Source: Actinomycetota bacterium
GTDB taxonomy: Bacteria > Actinomycetota > Thermoleophilia > Solirubrobacterales > 70-9
Reading direction: 5' to 3'
NCBI GenBank assembly: GCA_005885405.1
Contig: VAYN01000006.1
Span: 105,002 to 169,001 of the forward strand
DNA: 64,000 nucleotides
Shown: piece by piece, positions 1 through 8,799 of the stretch
Layout of the letters: each line of letters opens with the position of its first letter
How positions within the stretch are numbered: the first letter of the stretch is position 1
The notes under the pieces: generated by a model
What the model saw: only the letters and a program-made list of their open reading frames with translations
What the model was told of the DNA's origin: nothing
Databases searched by the model: none
Made by a program: the position numbers and the translations under genes

Positions 1-1
1 A

Positions 2-625
2 GGTCTCGGCGAGCACATCTTCGCCGGTCAGATGCGTCTATCTGGATTTAGTGGCGAGTGGAGCGACGTTGCTCTCGGCGACGTCGCGACCGTGGAAATG
101 GGCCAGTCACCACCTGGGTCGACGTATAACCAAAGTGATGGATTGCCCTTGATCCAAGGGAATGCAGACATTCAAGATCGATCTGCCACAGGCAGAGTTC
201 GGACCACTCAGCCGATCAAGATATGTGCTCCAGGCGACGTCATCCTTACTGTCCGTGCCCCGGTTGGCTTTGCTGCATACGCACCCCACAGCGCCTGCTT
301 AGGACGTGGAGTGTGCTCGCTGAACGCGCAAGACGACAACCGTTTCCTGTTTCACTCACTTGTGTTTGCTGAACGGGATTGGGCCATCTATGAGCAGGGC
401 AGCACTTTCGCCTCTGTCAACTCAACGGAGATTCGCTCATTCCGCCTAGGTTGGCCAGCGGATGAGGATGAGCGCGCGAGCATAGCGCGGTTGCTAGACG
501 CTGCTGATGAGGAGATCAGGGTGCTGAAACAGAGGCGTGCAAAGGCTGTCGGTATCAAGAAGGGCATGATGCAGGAGCTCCTTTCTGGCCGAACGTGTCT
601 TCCTGTGGCGAAGGCCGCAGCATGA
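2..625 (+). CDS. hsdS: Type I restriction enzyme specificity subunit HsdS (5' partial)
   Basis: This is the C-terminal part of the DNA-recognition subunit of a type I restriction-modification complex. The frame is open from the first bases of the window, so the gene starts outside it and only its last 208 codons are seen. The visible part holds one target-recognition domain, starting at the typical junction motif RLSGFSGEWSDVALGDV. It ends in a conserved coiled-coil helix (ERASIARLLDAADEEIRVLKQ) that sets the spacing between the two half-sites. The stop overlaps the hsdR start as ATGA, which implies translational coupling. Codon use is less GC-rich than in genes after 4.4 kb, consistent with a transferred defence locus. 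hsdM is expected just upstream. Identity is secure; target specificity cannot be read. Confidence 0.9.
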   Translation, partial: GLGEHIFAGQMRLSGFSGEWSDVALGDVATVEMGQSPPGSTYNQSDGLPLIQGNADIQDRSATGRVRTTQPIKICAPGDVILTVRAPVGFAAYAPHSACLGRGVCSLNAQDDNRFLFHSLVFAERDWAIYEQGSTFASVNSTEIRSFRLGWPADEDERASIARLLDAADEEIRVLKQRRAKAVGIKKGMMQELLSGRTCLPVAKAAA

Positions 626-3600
626 GCGATGTCGGGCAGCCTGAGCGCAAGGCGCAAGAACGGGTAGTCAACCTGTTCCGCGAGAATCTCGGTTACGAGT
701 ACCTTGGCAAGTGGCATGAACGCGGGGGCTCCAATGTAGAAGTGCAACCTCTCGCGCTGAACCTGAAAAAGCGCGGCTACGGTGCGATCCACATCAGTAG
801 CGTCATTCAACAGCTGAGGAGTGAGGCGTCGCTTGGGGGAGCGCGTGATCTCTACGAGGCAAACGAGGACGTTTACCGGCTGCTGCGTTACGGAGTGAAG
901 GTGAAGCCGGAGGCGGGGCATGTAACCGACACGGTTTGGTTGATCGACTGGAAGAACCCAGAGGCCAACGATTTCGCTGTGGCCGAGGAGGTAACGGTGC
1001 TCGGCCAGCACACCAAGCGGCCGGATCTCGTCCTCTACGTCAACGGCATCGCGATCGCCACGATCGAGCTGAAGCGCTCGAAGGTAGGCGTCTCAGAAGG
1101 CATCCGCCAGACGATCGGCAACCAGCGGCCGGAGTTCATCCGTCCCTTCTTCACCACTGTCCAGTTGGTACTGGCCGGCAACGATGTCGAGGGACTGCGG
1201 TACGGGGTGATTGACACTCGCGAGAAGTATTGGCTGAGCTGGAAGGAGGAAGGCAAGATCCAAGAGCCTCTGGACCGGGCCCTGACGCAGCTGTGCGCGA
1301 AGGAGCGATTGCTGGAGATCGTCCACGACTTCATCGTCTTTGACAGCGGGGTCAAGAAGATCTGCCGCCCCAACCAGTACTTCGGCGTCAAAGCCGCGCA
1401 GGAGCGGATCGCCAAGCGTGAGGGAGGCATCATCTGGCACACCCAGGGTTCGGGCAAGTCGCTGACGATGGTCTGGCTCGCCAAGTGGATCCGGGAGCAC
1501 CAGAAGGACGCCCGCGTGTTGCTCATCACCGATCGGACCGAGCTGGACGAGCAGATCGAAGGCGTCTTCAACGGCGTCGGCGAGAAGATCTATCGCACGG
1601 CCAGCGGCGCTGACCTGATTTCCGCGCTAAACCAGAGCGAGCCGTGGCTGATCTGCTCGCTGATCCATAAGTTCCGGGCCTCCGAGAACGAGCGGGAGCG
1701 CGACGAGGCGGAGGCCGACTTCATTGCCGAGCTCAATGCCGAGTTGCCCAGCGACTTCAGGGCTAAGGGCAACCTGTTCGTCTTCGTTGACGAGGCACAC
1801 CGAACGCAGTCGGGAAAGCTGCACGAGGCGATGGAGAAGCTGCTGCCGGAGGCGATGTTCATCGGATTCACCGGCACTCCGCTGCTGCGGCGGGATAAGG
1901 AGACGAGCATCGAGACCTTCGGCTCGTTCATCCACACCTATAAGTTCGACGAGGCCGTCGACGACGGGGTCGTGCTCGACCTGCGCTACGAGGCGCGGAC
2001 GATTGACCAGGATCTCACCTCTCCAGAGAAAGTGGACGCGTGGTTCGAGGCGAAGACGAAGGGGATGACCGACCTGTCGAAAGCCGAGTTGAAGAAGCGC
2101 TGGGGGACGATCAAGAAGGTGGTGAGCGCCGAGCCCAGGACTCGCCAGATCGTCGATGACGTCCTCTTCGACATGGAGACTAAACCGAGGCTGATGGACG
2201 GCCGCGGCAATGCGATCCTCGTCGGGTCGAGTATCTACCAGGCCTGCAAGTTCTACGAGCTGTTCTGCCAAGTGGGCTTCAAAGGCAAGTGCGCGATCGT
2301 CACCTCCTACAACCCGAAGGCGGGAGACATTTCCAAGGAGGACTCCGGAGAAGGGGCGACGGAGCGGCTGCGCCAGTATGAGGTCTACCGGCAAATGCTG
2401 GCAGACCACTTCAACGAGCCAGTCGAGGTTGCCGAAAGCAAGATCGACCTGTTCGAGAAGCAGGTGAAGGGCGAATTCGTACACAACCCGGGGCAGATGC
2501 GGCTCCTGATCGTCGTCGACAAGCTCCTCACCGGTTTCGACGCACCCAGTGCCACCTATCTGTACATCGACAAGAAGATGCAGGACCACGGCCTCTTCCA
2601 AGCCATCTGCCGGGTCAACCGTCTCGACGGGGAGGACAAGGACTTCGGCTACATCGTCGACTACCGCGACCTTTTCAACTCCTTGGAGTCGGCGATCACC
2701 GACTACACGGGCGGCGCCCTCGACGGCTACGAGAAGGCGGACATCGACGGCCTGCTCTCCGATCGGGTCGAGAGGGCCCACGACGATCTGGAGGAGGCCC
2801 TGGAGTCGATCCGGGCGCTCTGCGAGCCGGTTGAGCCTCCGAAGAACACGCTTCACTACCAGCGCTACTTCTGCGCCGAACGACACGGGGACGCCGGGCA
2901 ACTGAAGGCGAACGAGGCGAAGCGGGTCGAGCTCTATAAGGCGGTGGCGCGCGTAAGCCGCGCTTACGCCAACATCGCCAACGAGATGGGGGCAGCTGGT
3001 TACTCCCAGGTAGAAGCCGCGGCAATCAAGGCTGAGGTGGCGCACTACGCAAGTGTGCGGGACGAGGTCAAGCTCGGTGCCGGTGAGAACGTCGACTTCA
3101 AGCAGTACGAGGCGGGAATGCGCCACCTGCTCGATACCTACATCAGCGCCAGCCCCTCGCAGGTCATCTCCGAGTTCGGCGACACCGGGCTGATCGAGTT
3201 GATCGTCGGGATCGGGGCGGGAGCGATCGAGAAGCTACCGCCGGGGATCAGGAACGATCCCGAAGCCGTCGCGGAGACGATCGCCAACAACATCCGCAGG
3301 GTGATCGTCGACGAGCGTCCGCTGAACCCGAAGTACTACGACCGGATGTCGGAGCTGCTGGATGCCATCCTCGACGAGCAGCGGCAGGGCTTCCTCGATT
3401 ACCAGGAGTACCTGGCGAAGCTGGTGCAGCACGCCGGGAAGATCGGGAGGGGCGAGTCGGAAAGGGTGTATCCAGCCTGGGCAGATAATGGAGCCAGTCG
3501 CGCCTTGGTCGATTTCTTCGATCCCGAAGAGGACCTTGCGGCCGCGGTGGACGAGACGGTTCTGCACTCCAAGCCCGACTCTTGGGTCGGTGACTCACTA

Positions 3601-3705
3601 AAGGAGCGCAAGGTCAAGTTGGCCTTGAAGGCTGTTCTGCCCGCCGACTTCGATCGTTTAGATGAGCTGTTCGAGCTGGTGAGGGCCAGAGATGAGTACC
3701 GCTAG
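622..3705 (+). CDS. hsdR: Type I restriction enzyme endonuclease/translocase subunit HsdR
   Basis: This is the motor and nuclease subunit of the type I complex: it translocates DNA using ATP and cuts unmethylated DNA. The 1027 residues match the family length. The N-terminal PD-(D/E)xK nuclease is visible as PDLVLY (about residue 134) followed by ELK (149-151). The SF2 helicase motor shows Walker A GSGKS (about 276-280), DEAH (390-393), GFTGTP, LLTGFDAP and the arginine-finger region QAICRVNR. I chose ATG 622 over an in-frame ATG at 595 because 622 overlaps the hsdS stop as ATGA, the usual arrangement. The 3' end overlaps the next gene by 14 bp. No catalytic motif is missing, so the subunit looks functional. 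Confidence 0.96.
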   Translation: MSDVGQPERKAQERVVNLFRENLGYEYLGKWHERGGSNVEVQPLALNLKKRGYGAIHISSVIQQLRSEASLGGARDLYEANEDVYRLLRYGVKVKPEAGHVTDTVWLIDWKNPEANDFAVAEEVTVLGQHTKRPDLVLYVNGIAIATIELKRSKVGVSEGIRQTIGNQRPEFIRPFFTTVQLVLAGNDVEGLRYGVIDTREKYWLSWKEEGKIQEPLDRALTQLCAKERLLEIVHDFIVFDSGVKKICRPNQYFGVKAAQERIAKREGGIIWHTQGSGKSLTMVWLAKWIREHQKDARVLLITDRTELDEQIEGVFNGVGEKIYRTASGADLISALNQSEPWLICSLIHKFRASENERERDEAEADFIAELNAELPSDFRAKGNLFVFVDEAHRTQSGKLHEAMEKLLPEAMFIGFTGTPLLRRDKETSIETFGSFIHTYKFDEAVDDGVVLDLRYEARTIDQDLTSPEKVDAWFEAKTKGMTDLSKAELKKRWGTIKKVVSAEPRTRQIVDDVLFDMETKPRLMDGRGNAILVGSSIYQACKFYELFCQVGFKGKCAIVTSYNPKAGDISKEDSGEGATERLRQYEVYRQMLADHFNEPVEVAESKIDLFEKQVKGEFVHNPGQMRLLIVVDKLLTGFDAPSATYLYIDKKMQDHGLFQAICRVNRLDGEDKDFGYIVDYRDLFNSLESAITDYTGGALDGYEKADIDGLLSDRVERAHDDLEEALESIRALCEPVEPPKNTLHYQRYFCAERHGDAGQLKANEAKRVELYKAVARVSRAYANIANEMGAAGYSQVEAAAIKAEVAHYASVRDEVKLGAGENVDFKQYEAGMRHLLDTYISASPSQVISEFGDTGLIELIVGIGAGAIEKLPPGIRNDPEAVAETIANNIRRVIVDERPLNPKYYDRMSELLDAILDEQRQGFLDYQEYLAKLVQHAGKIGRGESERVYPAWADNGASRALVDFFDPEEDLAAAVDETVLHSKPDSWVGDSLKERKVKLALKAVLPADFDRLDELFELVRARDEYR

Positions 3706-4414
3706 TGGCTATCTCACCGTGAGCGGAATTGGCGTTGACGTCGTCTACAAAGACATCAAAAATCTTCACATCGGAGTCTACCCTCCCGTCGGCCGGGTGA
3801 GGGTGGCAGCGCCACGGCGCCTGAACGAGGATCAGGTGCGTCTGGCGCTGGTGCAGCGCCTGCCCTGGATAAAGCGGCAGCGGGCGCGTTTGCAGGACGC
3901 CGAGAGGCAGTCGCAACGAGAGATGGTCACCGGCGAGTCTCACTACGTGTGGGGGAATCGCTATCGACTCAAAGTCGTCGAGCGGGCCGGTCGCTCGCAC
4001 GTGGAGCTCGACGGTGATCGGCTGGTGCTCTATGTCTCAGAAGGGACTTCGACCGAGCAGCGCCGCGAACTGCTTGATCGCTGGTACCGCGACCGCCTTC
4101 GCGGGGCCATCCCCGAGATCCTCGCTAGATGGGAACCAAAACTCGGTTCGGTTTCCCGATGGAGCGTTCGCCGCATGAAGACCAAGTGGGGGTCCTGCAA
4201 TCGGGAGACCGGACACATCTGGCTCAATGTCGAGCTGGCCAAGAAGCACCCCGACAGCTTGGAGTACATCGTGGTCCACGAGATGACCCACCTCCTCGAG
4301 CGTGGCCACGGGAAGCGCTTCGTCAAGCTGATGGACGGTTTCATGCCCGATTGGCGTGTGAGGCGTGACCAGCTGAACGAAGATCCGCTCGCTCACGAGA
4401 AATGGAGCCTGTGA
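3692..4414 (+). CDS. YgjP-like (DUF45) zinc metalloprotease domain protein
   Basis: This 240-residue protein is of the YgjP/DUF45 family, related to SprT/WSS1-type zinc metallopeptidases. The zinc motif HEMTHLLERGHG is at about residues 196-207: His196 and His200 with catalytic Glu197, and His206 as probable third ligand. Upstream is the family-typical WGSCN-containing strand. The start overlaps the hsdR 3' end by 14 bp, so it is almost certainly translated with hsdR. Proteins of this family commonly accompany type I restriction loci; their role there is not established and may involve processing of complexes on DNA. There is no signal peptide, so it acts in the cytoplasm. The family call is secure, the role is inferred. 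Confidence 0.88.
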   Translation: MSTASGYLTVSGIGVDVVYKDIKNLHIGVYPPVGRVRVAAPRRLNEDQVRLALVQRLPWIKRQRARLQDAERQSQREMVTGESHYVWGNRYRLKVVERAGRSHVELDGDRLVLYVSEGTSTEQRRELLDRWYRDRLRGAIPEILARWEPKLGSVSRWSVRRMKTKWGSCNRETGHIWLNVELAKKHPDSLEYIVVHEMTHLLERGHGKRFVKLMDGFMPDWRVRRDQLNEDPLAHEKWSL

Positions 4415-4472
4415 GAGGCGTTAAATCGGGGTCAATTGGCCGCACGGCCAGACCATTGCCATAATCGCTGCA

Positions 4473-5180
4473 GTGCCTGAGGCAGATCAGAGCGCGGTCG
4501 AGCTGCTGAAGAGCGTGACGCTCTTCGCCGACCTGGAGGAGGGGGAGCTTGAGAGGTTCTCCCACGTCGCCGTGCCCAGAACCTTCCCGGCCGGGACCCG
4601 GGTCTTCCACGAGGGCGACGATTCCGACGCCTGCTACATCGTCAAGGAGGGCAGCTTCCGGGTCACCCGCGAACACTCTGACGGGCGCGCGATCACCCTT
4701 GCCACGCTCGGCGCCGGCGAGATCTTCGGCGAGCTGGCGATGCTCGACGGCGACAAGCGCTCGGCCAGCGCCGAGGCCCTGACCGAGGGCGAGCTGCTCG
4801 CGCTCCCCGCAAACGATGTCCGCGCCCTGCTGGCCCGGCACCCCGAGATCTCGCTGAAGCTCGTCGCCGGCCTCGTCCGCCGCCTCCGCGCCGCCAACGT
4901 CCGCCTCTCTCGCCAGTCCTTCCAGACCGTCCCCAGCCGCGTCGCCGGCATCCTCGCCCAGCTCAGCCGCGAGACCCAGGACAACGGGGGCGGCGATGGC
5001 GATCCGACCGAAGAGGTGACGATCAACATGAACCAGACCGACCTCGCCCAGCTTGCCGGCACCTCGCGCGAGTCGGTCAGCCGCTTCCTCGCAGAGCTCG
5101 AGCGGGCCGGGGTTGTCCGCTCCGGCCGCGGCCGTGTCACCGTGCTGGAGCCGGACAAGCTCCGCAACTACATCTACTGA
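4473..5180 (+). CDS. Crp/Fnr-family cyclic-nucleotide-type transcriptional regulator
   Basis: This 235-residue regulator has an N-terminal cNMP-binding beta-barrel and a C-terminal winged helix. The phosphate-binding cassette reads GEIFGELAMLDGDKRSAS at about residues 83-100, with the Glu and Arg used for cAMP contact in family members, so ligand binding is plausible. The HTH is visible as QTDLAQLAGTSRESVSRFL near residues 190-208. There are no Fnr-type cysteines. The start is GTG at 4473; no ATG is available nearby. The gene lies 58 bp after the restriction operon and 5 bp before the next gene, so it probably heads the unit with the unknown protein and pcm. Its targets cannot be deduced. Confidence 0.92.
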   Translation: MPEADQSAVELLKSVTLFADLEEGELERFSHVAVPRTFPAGTRVFHEGDDSDACYIVKEGSFRVTREHSDGRAITLATLGAGEIFGELAMLDGDKRSASAEALTEGELLALPANDVRALLARHPEISLKLVAGLVRRLRAANVRLSRQSFQTVPSRVAGILAQLSRETQDNGGGDGDPTEEVTINMNQTDLAQLAGTSRESVSRFLAELERAGVVRSGRGRVTVLEPDKLRNYIY

Positions 5181-5185
5181 GCCTC

Positions 5186-5788
5186 GTGGGTGCCCTCATC
5201 ACCTCGGCGAGACCGACAAAGCTGCAGCTTCCGTACCGCTGGAACGACGTCGACGGGATCGTCAAGGCGCAGATCGGGGTCAACGACGACCCGAGCGTCT
5301 TCGGCGGCGAAGAGTTCGCGCGCGGCTTCCCCTTCTTCCGGGCGACGATCGAGCCCGAGGCCGTTGGCTACCGGGAAATGATCGGCTGGGTGCAGGTGGT
5401 CGAGAGGAGCGATGAGGACGGCGGCTTCAAGATCGACCTCTTCGAACCGCTCGGCGACGTGCCCCACCCGTTCTGCTTCTTCGGCTACTCGCCGATCATG
5501 TTCGACTCTCCCCATGCCACCTATAAGGACTGGGACTTCACCGCCCACACCTTCCTCTGCGGCCTCGGCGGCAAGCTCCTCGAACAGACTGAAGAGGGGC
5601 GCCGGGAAGTCATGGCCGTCCTCGGCTTCGAGTGGGGCTTCTCAAAACGGGGGGAGAAGATCGACTCCTTCGGCCTGAGAGCGCTCGCGGCCGACGACTG
5701 GAACGCTCACCTTCCGTACCTGCACGAGAGGTTCTCCGAACCGCCCTGGAACTTCCTCCCGGGTTTCTTCGATCACCCGCTGTCGTGA
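5186..5788 (+). CDS. Conserved-looking protein of unknown function
   Basis: I do not recognise this 200-residue protein. It has no signal peptide or membrane segment and is rich in aromatic residues and acidic patches (for example HPFCFFGYSPIMFDSPH). It starts at GTG 5186, five bases after the Crp/Fnr stop. It ends in a GTGA overlap with pcm, so the three genes are probably cotranscribed and this one is translationally coupled to pcm. Codon use matches its neighbours. The tight coupling supports it being a real gene; the context gives no specific function. Confidence 0.75.
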   Translation: MGALITSARPTKLQLPYRWNDVDGIVKAQIGVNDDPSVFGGEEFARGFPFFRATIEPEAVGYREMIGWVQVVERSDEDGGFKIDLFEPLGDVPHPFCFFGYSPIMFDSPHATYKDWDFTAHTFLCGLGGKLLEQTEEGRREVMAVLGFEWGFSKRGEKIDSFGLRALAADDWNAHLPYLHERFSEPPWNFLPGFFDHPLS

Positions 5789-6426
5789 GCGCTGCGGCCG
5801 CGCGCCGCCGGATGGTCGAGCGCCAGCTGCGGGCGCGGGGAATCGAGGACGAGCGGGTGTTGGCGGCGATGGCCGCGGTGCCGCGAGAGGCGTTCGTTGA
5901 GGAGAACCTGCGCGGCCGGGCCTACGCCGACTCCGCCTTGCCGATCGCCGAGGAGCAGACGATCTCCCAACCCTGGATCGTCGCCGCAATCTGCCAGGCC
6001 CTTGAGCTGGGCGGCTCGGAGTTGGTGCTCGAGGTCGGTACCGGCTCCGGCTACTCGGCGGCGGTCCTCGCCCGACTTGCCGACCACGTCGTCAGCGTCG
6101 ACCGCCACGAGGCGCTCTCGCGGGGCGCCGCCGAGGTCCTCCGCTCGCTTGCGATCGGCAACGTCGAGCTTGTGGTCGGCGACGGCAGCCTCGGCGTCCC
6201 CGGGCGGGCCCCCTATGACGCGATCGCCTGCCACGCGACCGCACCGGCGCCTCCTCCTGCGCTCCTCGAGCAGCTGGTCGACGGTGGGCGCCTCGTTGTT
6301 CCCATTGCTGCTGAGAAGGCCGACATGCTGACGCTGCTGCGGCGCGACGGGGAGCGTTTCGAACGACAGGAGATCGCCCCCTGCCGCTTCGTGCCGCTGA
6401 TCGGCGAGGAGGGGTTCAGCAGCTAG
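5785..6426 (+). CDS. pcm: Protein-L-isoaspartate O-methyltransferase
   Basis: This enzyme transfers a methyl group from S-adenosylmethionine to isoaspartyl residues in aged proteins, the first step of their repair. The N-terminal family motif is MVERQLRARGIEDERVLAAM, followed by VPREAFV and the substrate-side motif QTISQPWIVA. SAM-binding motif I is LEVGTGSGYSAAVLA near residues 79-93. The 213-residue length fits the family. I chose GTG 5785, which overlaps the upstream stop (GTGA), rather than longer upstream starts that would run through the preceding gene. The 3' end overlaps the convergent RTX-like gene by 11 bp. Confidence 0.93.
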   Translation: MSAAAARRRMVERQLRARGIEDERVLAAMAAVPREAFVEENLRGRAYADSALPIAEEQTISQPWIVAAICQALELGGSELVLEVGTGSGYSAAVLARLADHVVSVDRHEALSRGAAEVLRSLAIGNVELVVGDGSLGVPGRAPYDAIACHATAPAPPPALLEQLVDGGRLVVPIAAEKADMLTLLRRDGERFERQEIAPCRFVPLIGEEGFSS

Positions 6427-8293
6427 AGACGGCGTCGTTGCCGTCGGCGGAGACGTCGTCGCCACCACCACCGCAGTCGATCTTGTCGCGCTGCCCGTCG
6501 AGACCGTCGATGAAGTCGCTGCCGCCCTTGCCGATCAGGGTGTCGTTGCCAATGTGGCCCATGATGCTGTTCTCGCCGTTGTCGCCGACCAGCACGTCGG
6601 GTCCGTCGGATCCCTCGAGGCTCTCGTTGTCGGCGAGGACGTGGTCCTCATTGCCGCACCCAGGGGGGCCGCCGCTGCCGCCAAGCGTCACCCTGAGGTT
6701 GTCTTTGGAGCGGGCGTAGGAGACGGTGTCCTCGCCTGCGCCGCCGTCATAGGTGTGGCCCTGGCAGGTGAGGACCGAGGAGACGAGCAGGTCGCTGCCA
6801 TCGCCGCCCAGCAGGGTGTCGCCGCCTGGGTCGGCATAGAGGACGTCGCTGCCGCCGTTGCCCTCCAGTCGATCGGTGCCGTGGTCGGGACCGTTGTAGT
6901 TCTCGCCCGCTTCCAGCACGTCCTCGCCGGCTCCGCCGATCAGGTTGTCGTTGTCGGCGTTGCCGTTGATCCGCACCTTGGCGCCCGCCGGGACGCTGCC
7001 GTCGACGGCGAGGGTGTCGTTGCCGTTGCCGCCAGTGATGACGATGAGTGGCGCGCCGCCGGAGTCGGGGCAGGTCATCGCGCCAGGTGAAGTCGCCTGG
7101 CAGCCGTCGCCGGCGAAGATTGGAACCGACGAGGTGACGACCCAGCCGTCGCCGCTGCGGGAGACGCGAATGTCGTCGCTCTGAGGGCTTCCCTGGACGA
7201 TCAGGCTGGAGCCGTCCAAGCCCTGGTTGAGGGTGCCGAAGGCCTGGTCGGCGGGCGGCGCCGGTTCAGGGCCGCAGGAGGTCTCGGCGGCAAAGCCGTC
7301 GCAGGAGTCGGTGCCGGGGCCGCCGTAGGCCTGCCCGCCGCCACCGCCGCTCGCCAAGTCGTCATTGCCGACGCCGCCGTCGATGCGGTTCGAGTTGCCG
7401 TCGCCGACGATCTCGTCGGCCTGTGGCGAGCCGACCACGTCCTCGAAACCGCTGAGGCTGTCGTGGCCGTCGCCTTTCGAGGCGTTCGCGGCGAGGTTGA
7501 CGATGACGCCGCCGCGGGTGGCGCTTGCGTAGGAAACGATGTCGTTGGCCCCTTCACCACCGAGCAGGTCGTCGGTGCCGGCGTCGCCGCGGACGATGTC
7601 GCCGTCCCCGGGACCGCCGTCAGCGTGGTCGGTCCCGGCGCCGCCGAGAACTTCGTCGCTGTCGCCGCCGCCCTGTAGGTCGCTGTCGTCGCCGGGGCCG
7701 CCTTCGAGGTGGTCATGGCCGGCGCCGCCGTCGATCTGGTCGTTGCCCTTGTCGCCGAGAAGTTTGTCGTCGCCGCCGTCGCCGTCGATCTCATCGCTGC
7801 CCTGCTGGCCGTCGATGTAGTCGTTGCCGGCGCCGCCACCGAGCCTGTCAGGGCCCTTGAAGCCGATCAGGACGTCGTCGCCGGCGCCGCCGTTGAGGCC
7901 GTCGGCTCCTTTGGAGCCGGAGAGGTCGTCGTCGCCCTCGCCGCCGTCGAGGTTGTCGGAGCCGGTGTCGCCTTCGAGGTGGTCGTTGCCGCCTTCGCCG
8001 TTGAGGTTGTCAAAGCCCCGGCCGCCATTGATCGAGTCATTGCCGGGACCGCCGCAGATCGTGTCGTTGCCGTTCGGGCCGCCGGTGATGACGTCGTCGC
8101 CGCCACCGCCGTCGATCACGTCGCTCGCCTTTTTGCCGACGATGTGGTCGTCCCCCGCCGTGCCTTTGATCGTCACCTTCTTGCCGTCGCACTTGGCCGC
8201 CTGGGCGACGCCGGTGGAAGCGATCAACAGCAGGCCGAGCACGCAAGCGAGGACGCCGAAGAGCAGCCGAGTGTTGAGAGAACCCCTTGCCAT
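6416..8293 (-). CDS. Secreted RTX-like calcium-binding repeat protein
   Basis: This is a 625-residue exported protein. Residues 1-32 form a Sec signal peptide (hydrophobic stretch LLFGVLACVLGLLLIAS ending near AQAA). Most of the mature chain is runs of the haemolysin-type nonapeptide GGxGxDxhx, such as GGRGFDNLNGEGGNDHLEG, which folds as a calcium-filled beta-roll. Two repeat blocks (about residues 45-340 and 430-620) flank a less repetitive beta-rich region with a cysteine pair. No catalytic domain is visible, so an adhesive, structural or surface-layer role is likeliest. The Sec signal argues against type I secretion, the usual RTX route in proteobacteria. The DNA repeats are periodic at 27 bp. 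Confidence 0.88.
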   Translation of the reverse strand: MARGSLNTRLLFGVLACVLGLLLIASTGVAQAAKCDGKKVTIKGTAGDDHIVGKKASDVIDGGGGDDVITGGPNGNDTICGGPGNDSINGGRGFDNLNGEGGNDHLEGDTGSDNLDGGEGDDDLSGSKGADGLNGGAGDDVLIGFKGPDRLGGGAGNDYIDGQQGSDEIDGDGGDDKLLGDKGNDQIDGGAGHDHLEGGPGDDSDLQGGGDSDEVLGGAGTDHADGGPGDGDIVRGDAGTDDLLGGEGANDIVSYASATRGGVIVNLAANASKGDGHDSLSGFEDVVGSPQADEIVGDGNSNRIDGGVGNDDLASGGGGGQAYGGPGTDSCDGFAAETSCGPEPAPPADQAFGTLNQGLDGSSLIVQGSPQSDDIRVSRSGDGWVVTSSVPIFAGDGCQATSPGAMTCPDSGGAPLIVITGGNGNDTLAVDGSVPAGAKVRINGNADNDNLIGGAGEDVLEAGENYNGPDHGTDRLEGNGGSDVLYADPGGDTLLGGDGSDLLVSSVLTCQGHTYDGGAGEDTVSYARSKDNLRVTLGGSGGPPGCGNEDHVLADNESLEGSDGPDVLVGDNGENSIMGHIGNDTLIGKGGSDFIDGLDGQRDKIDCGGGGDDVSADGNDAVSSC

Positions 8294-8382
8294 GCCTGTC
8301 TCTCATCGGATACCCAGCGGAAAAACTGGAACCTCTGGGATCAGACATGCGTCCAGAGGCCGGTGCTATACGCTCGCTGCGC

Positions 8383-8787
8383 ATGAGGGGCGGGATCTAC
8401 GTCTTGAACTTCTACTCGGCGGTCTTCATTGACCAGCTCAAGCGCGGACGCAAGTCCGCGACGATCCGGCTCGGCGACAAGAGCAACAAGTACGAGCGCG
8501 GCCAGGTTGTCTGGATCACGGTCGGGTTCCGCCACAGCCCGCGGGAGAAGATCTTCACCGCGGTGATCGACGATGTCGAGGTTAAGCGCCTGGACGAGCT
8601 CTCGCGCCGCGACATCGAGCACGACAACCCCGAGTTCCGTCGCCTCGAGGACGAGATCAACTTCCTCGAGCAGATCTACAGCCGCCCGGTCAACGCGAGC
8701 GATCTCGTCACCGTGATCCGCTTCTCCCAGATCGTCGAGCCGCCCCGCGCGCACCTGGGCAACGGAGAGACGCCGCACCCGAACTGA
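8383..8787 (+). CDS. ASCH domain-containing protein
   Basis: This is a 134-residue protein with an ASCH-type fold (PUA-like, proposed RNA binding). It shows the typical N-terminal strand YVLNFYSAVFIDQLKRG followed by the basic loop RKSATIRLGDKSNKY, where the family's G-K-x-x-T-x-R pattern sits, and then GQVVWITVG. I chose ATG 8383 because the recognisable fold starts directly after it; ATG 8347 would add twelve unrelated residues. The gene is divergent from the RTX-like gene, with only about 90 bp for both promoters. Twelve bases separate its stop from the following SRPBCC gene, suggesting cotranscription. The RNA-binding role is family inference. Confidence 0.8.
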   Translation: MRGGIYVLNFYSAVFIDQLKRGRKSATIRLGDKSNKYERGQVVWITVGFRHSPREKIFTAVIDDVEVKRLDELSRRDIEHDNPEFRRLEDEINFLEQIYSRPVNASDLVTVIRFSQIVEPPRAHLGNGETPHPN

Positions 8788-8799
8788 GATGGTCGCCTG

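Noticed and set aside
595..621. An earlier start for hsdR adding nine residues
   Set aside because: The ATGA overlap at 622 with hsdS is the normal coupling arrangement and the extra residues have no family support.
6440..8110. A periodic DNA repeat that could suggest a CRISPR array or satellite
   Set aside because: The 27-bp periodicity matches nine-codon RTX repeats in frame; units vary in a codon-like way and there are no unique spacers between identical repeats.
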